Assembly: GCA_031119515.1 (NCBI GenBank)
Contig: JAVHXR010000105.1
Location: 1 to 8,271, forward strand
DNA: 8,271 nucleotides
Source: Propionicimonas sp.
GTDB taxonomy: Bacteria; Actinomycetota; Actinomycetes; Propionibacteriales; Propionibacteriaceae
Reading direction: 5' to 3'
Under the pieces are notes generated by a model. It worked only from the letters and a program-made list of their open reading frames with translations, did not search any database and was not told the origin of the DNA. Every line of letters begins with the position of its first letter. Positions within the stretch are counted from its first letter, which is position 1. This document shows positions 6,503-8,271 of the stretch, one piece after another. The position numbers were made by a program, and so were the translations under genes.

Positions 6503-7312
6503 CTACAGGGTGAGGCCGAGGGTCACCGGGACGGCGGGCGCGCGGCCGGCCAGGTCCGGGGACGGGGTGTACGGCTGGAAGGCCAGGAGCTCGGCCAGCA
6601 GCGGCTCGAGGCGCCGGCCGACCTCCACCAGGGTGGGAGGCGGGCCGTCCAGTTCGTCGGCCAGCGAGGTGACCCCGGCGTCGCTGATCCCGCAGGGCAC
6701 GATCCGGCCGAAGTCGGCCAGGTTGCTGGTCACGTTCAGCGCGAAGCCGTGCATCGTGGTCTGGTGGGCGACCCGGATCCCGATCGCGGCGATCTTGCGC
6801 TCGGGACGATCCGCGTCGGCGGCCAGCCAGACGCCGGTGCGGCCGGGCACCCGCCCGGTACCGATCCCGTACCCCGCCAGCAGCCGGATCAGCGCCTCCT
6901 CGACCCGGCGGACATAGTCGACGACCCCGATCCCGCGCGGCAGGAAGACGATCGGGTACCCGACCAGCTGGCCCGGACCGTGGTAGGTGATCTTGCCGCC
7001 GCGGTCGACGTCGACGACCGGCGTGCCGTCGAGGGGACGCTCGTGCGGCTCGGTTCGCCGTCCGGCGGTGTAGACCGGCGGGTGCTCCACGTACAGCACC
7101 TGCGGGCCCAGCTCGCCGGCGGACACCCGGGCGTGCACCCGGCGCTGCAGCTCCCAGCCGTCGTTGTAGTCGGTCAGTCCGGGCGGGGTGTCGGCGATCC
7201 CGACGTAGCTGAAACCGACCGGTCGGGGATCGACCCCACGGCCCGCCCTCGCGACAGCGGCCTCCCCGGCCACAGGGGCCGGGGACGCCTCGTCGAGGGG
7301 GAGTGCCGTCAC
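6503..7312 (-). CDS. lipB: Octanoyltransferase LipB, 269 residues
   Basis: LipB transfers octanoate from octanoyl-ACP to the lipoyl domains of E2 subunits and GcvH, making the substrate for LipA. The family block RGGKITYHGPGQLVGYP is at 104-120. The catalytic lysine is in RKIAAIGIR (Lys173) and the acyl-accepting cysteine is in PCGI (Cys207). The GTG at 7312 overlaps the sucB stop in a GTGA arrangement, which suggests coupled translation. It gives about 30 residues before the usual LipB N-terminus (near VGFSYVGIA), so a later start such as the GTG at 7273 is possible, though neither has a clear Shine-Dalgarno. The C-terminus runs about 20 residues past the usual end. Its neighbours, an E2 substrate upstream and LipA downstream, fit the pathway exactly. 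Confidence 0.96.
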   Translation of the reverse strand: MTALPLDEASPAPVAGEAAVARAGRGVDPRPVGFSYVGIADTPPGLTDYNDGWELQRRVHARVSAGELGPQVLYVEHPPVYTAGRRTEPHERPLDGTPVVDVDRGGKITYHGPGQLVGYPIVFLPRGIGVVDYVRRVEEALIRLLAGYGIGTGRVPGRTGVWLAADADRPERKIAAIGIRVAHQTTMHGFALNVTSNLADFGRIVPCGISDAGVTSLADELDGPPPTLVEVGRRLEPLLAELLAFQPYTPSPDLAGRAPAVPVTLGLTL

Positions 7313-8271
7313 AGGCCGAACTCGGCTCCGAAGTCGCCCTCCTCGAGGCGGGCCTTGACGAAGCTCAGGAAGCGGGCCGCGTCCGCCCCGTCCACCAGGC
7401 GGTGGTCGTAGGTCATCGACAGGTACATCATGTCCCGGATCGCGATGATCTCGCCGAGGTTGGGGTCCTTGACCACCATCGGACGCCGCACCAGCGCGCC
7501 GGTGCCGAGGATCGCCACCTGCGGCTGGTTGATGATCGGGGTGTCCATCAGGGTGCCGGCGGAGCCGTAGTTGGTGATGGTGAACGTGCCGCCGGAGAGC
7601 TCGTCCGGGGTGACCTTGTTCGAGCGGGTGCGGGCGGCGAGGTCCGCGATGTTCTTGGCGAGCCCGGTCACCGACAGGTCGCCGGCGTTCCTGATCACCG
7701 GGACCAGCAGGCCCTTGTCGGTGTCGACGGCGATGCCGAGGTGCTCGGCGTCGGCGTAGGTGATCGAGCCCGCATCGGTGTCGATGGTCGCGTTCACCTT
7801 GGGGAACTGCTTCAGCGCCTCGGTGGTGACCTTGGCGATGAACGGCAGGTAGCTCAGTGTCGCGCCCTCACGGGCCTTGAAGTCGTCCTTCACCTTCGAC
7901 CGCAGCCGGGAGATGGTGGTGAGGTCGACCTCGACGGTCGCGGTGAGCTGGGCTGCGACCTGCAGCGACTCGACCATCCGGCGCGCGATGGTGGCGCGCA
8001 GCCGCGTCATCTTCTCGGTGGTGCCACGCTTGGAGCCGTCGGCCGCCGGTGCCGAAGCAGTGGGGGCCGGGGCGGCGGGCGCCGGGGTCGCCGGACGGGC
8101 GGCTGCCGCGGCAGCGGCAGCAGCAGCGGCCTCCTCCTCGGCCTTCCGTGACTCCGCTGCAGCCAGGACATCCTGCTTGCGGATCCTGCCGCCGACGCCG
8201 GTACCGATCAGGGTGGCGAGGTCGACCTGGTTGGCGGCCGCGATCTTGCGCACGACCGGGGTGACGTAGAC
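7309..8271 (-). CDS. sucB: 2-oxoacid dehydrogenase E2 (dihydrolipoamide acyltransferase, SucB/DlaT type), C-terminal 320 residues; 5' end beyond the right edge
   Basis: This E2 core moves the acyl group from lipoamide to CoA in a pyruvate- or 2-oxoglutarate-type dehydrogenase complex. In-window residues 3-38 form the peripheral-subunit-binding domain (YVTPVVRKIAAANQVDL ... GVGGRIRKQDVL). A flexible Ala/Pro linker with a run of 11 alanines follows (about 44-80), and then the trimer-forming catalytic domain from about 85 to 320. The active-site motif DHRLVDG (289-295, His290) is intact. The N-terminal lipoyl domain or domains must lie to the right of the window. The frame is open through 8271 and the GTG at 8253 is internal, not a start. 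In mycobacteria the equivalent gene beside lipB (dlaT) serves pyruvate dehydrogenase despite the frequent sucB label, so the substrate is uncertain. The stop overlaps the lipB start by 4 bases. Confidence 0.93.
   Translation of the reverse strand, partial: VYVTPVVRKIAAANQVDLATLIGTGVGGRIRKQDVLAAAESRKAEEEAAAAAAAAAAARPATPAPAAPAPTASAPAADGSKRGTTEKMTRLRATIARRMVESLQVAAQLTATVEVDLTTISRLRSKVKDDFKAREGATLSYLPFIAKVTTEALKQFPKVNATIDTDAGSITYADAEHLGIAVDTDKGLLVPVIRNAGDLSVTGLAKNIADLAARTRSNKVTPDELSGGTFTITNYGSAGTLMDTPIINQPQVAILGTGALVRRPMVVKDPNLGEIIAIRDMMYLSMTYDHRLVDGADAARFLSFVKARLEEGDFGAEFGL

Noticed and set aside
7303..8151. A 282-residue plus-strand open frame
   Set aside because: It is the complement of the sucB gene, whose catalytic motif DHRLVDG and subunit-binding domain are clear on the minus strand.

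Overview
This is a high-GC window from an actinobacterium (Actinomycetota). A Propionibacteriales-type host is my best guess, from overall protein similarity, but I am not sure below phylum level. The right side (about 3245-8271) has the known actinobacterial order for lipoate-dependent metabolism: a 2-oxoacid dehydrogenase E2 (sucB/dlaT type), lipB, lipA and a DUF4191 membrane protein. Mycobacterium tuberculosis has nearly the same order (dlaT ... lipB-lipA-Rv2219). All genes are on the minus strand and tightly packed: sucB and lipB overlap by 4 bases, lipA and the DUF4191 gene abut, and an ABC-F gene starts with TTG 2 bases after the DUF4191 stop.

That host ABC-F gene is broken. Its reading frame follows the family through NBD1, the linker and most of NBD2. 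It leaves the family inside the second Walker B motif, at about position 3238-3245, and continues as about 45 unrelated residues to a stop at 3105-3107. Everything to the left (about 1-3240) has an accessory character: a second, complete ABC-F protein of the same subfamily, a small two-segment membrane protein of the kind often annotated 'sulfate permease', and the N-terminal 240 residues of a DprA-like protein that runs off the left edge. The simplest reading is that the window crosses one end of an integrated element whose target was the Walker B codons of the host ABC-F gene. The element appears to bring its own ABC-F gene, whose ATG overlaps the stop of the disrupted frame (TGATG). A host operon transcript could therefore express it. 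No integrase is visible; it would have to lie beyond the left edge.

Two non-coding regions stand out. The 201-base divergent gap between dprA and the small membrane-protein gene carries consecutive UUCG hairpins and a 13-base inverted repeat that includes the Shine-Dalgarno sequence, so it may be a translation-controlling leader. The 174-base lipB-lipA gap carries a 32-base inverted repeat with one mismatch, resembling a REP/BIME element. It also has a TACGAT -10 box six bases before the GTG of lipA, suggesting a leaderless lipA transcript. No tRNA, rRNA or CRISPR array was seen.
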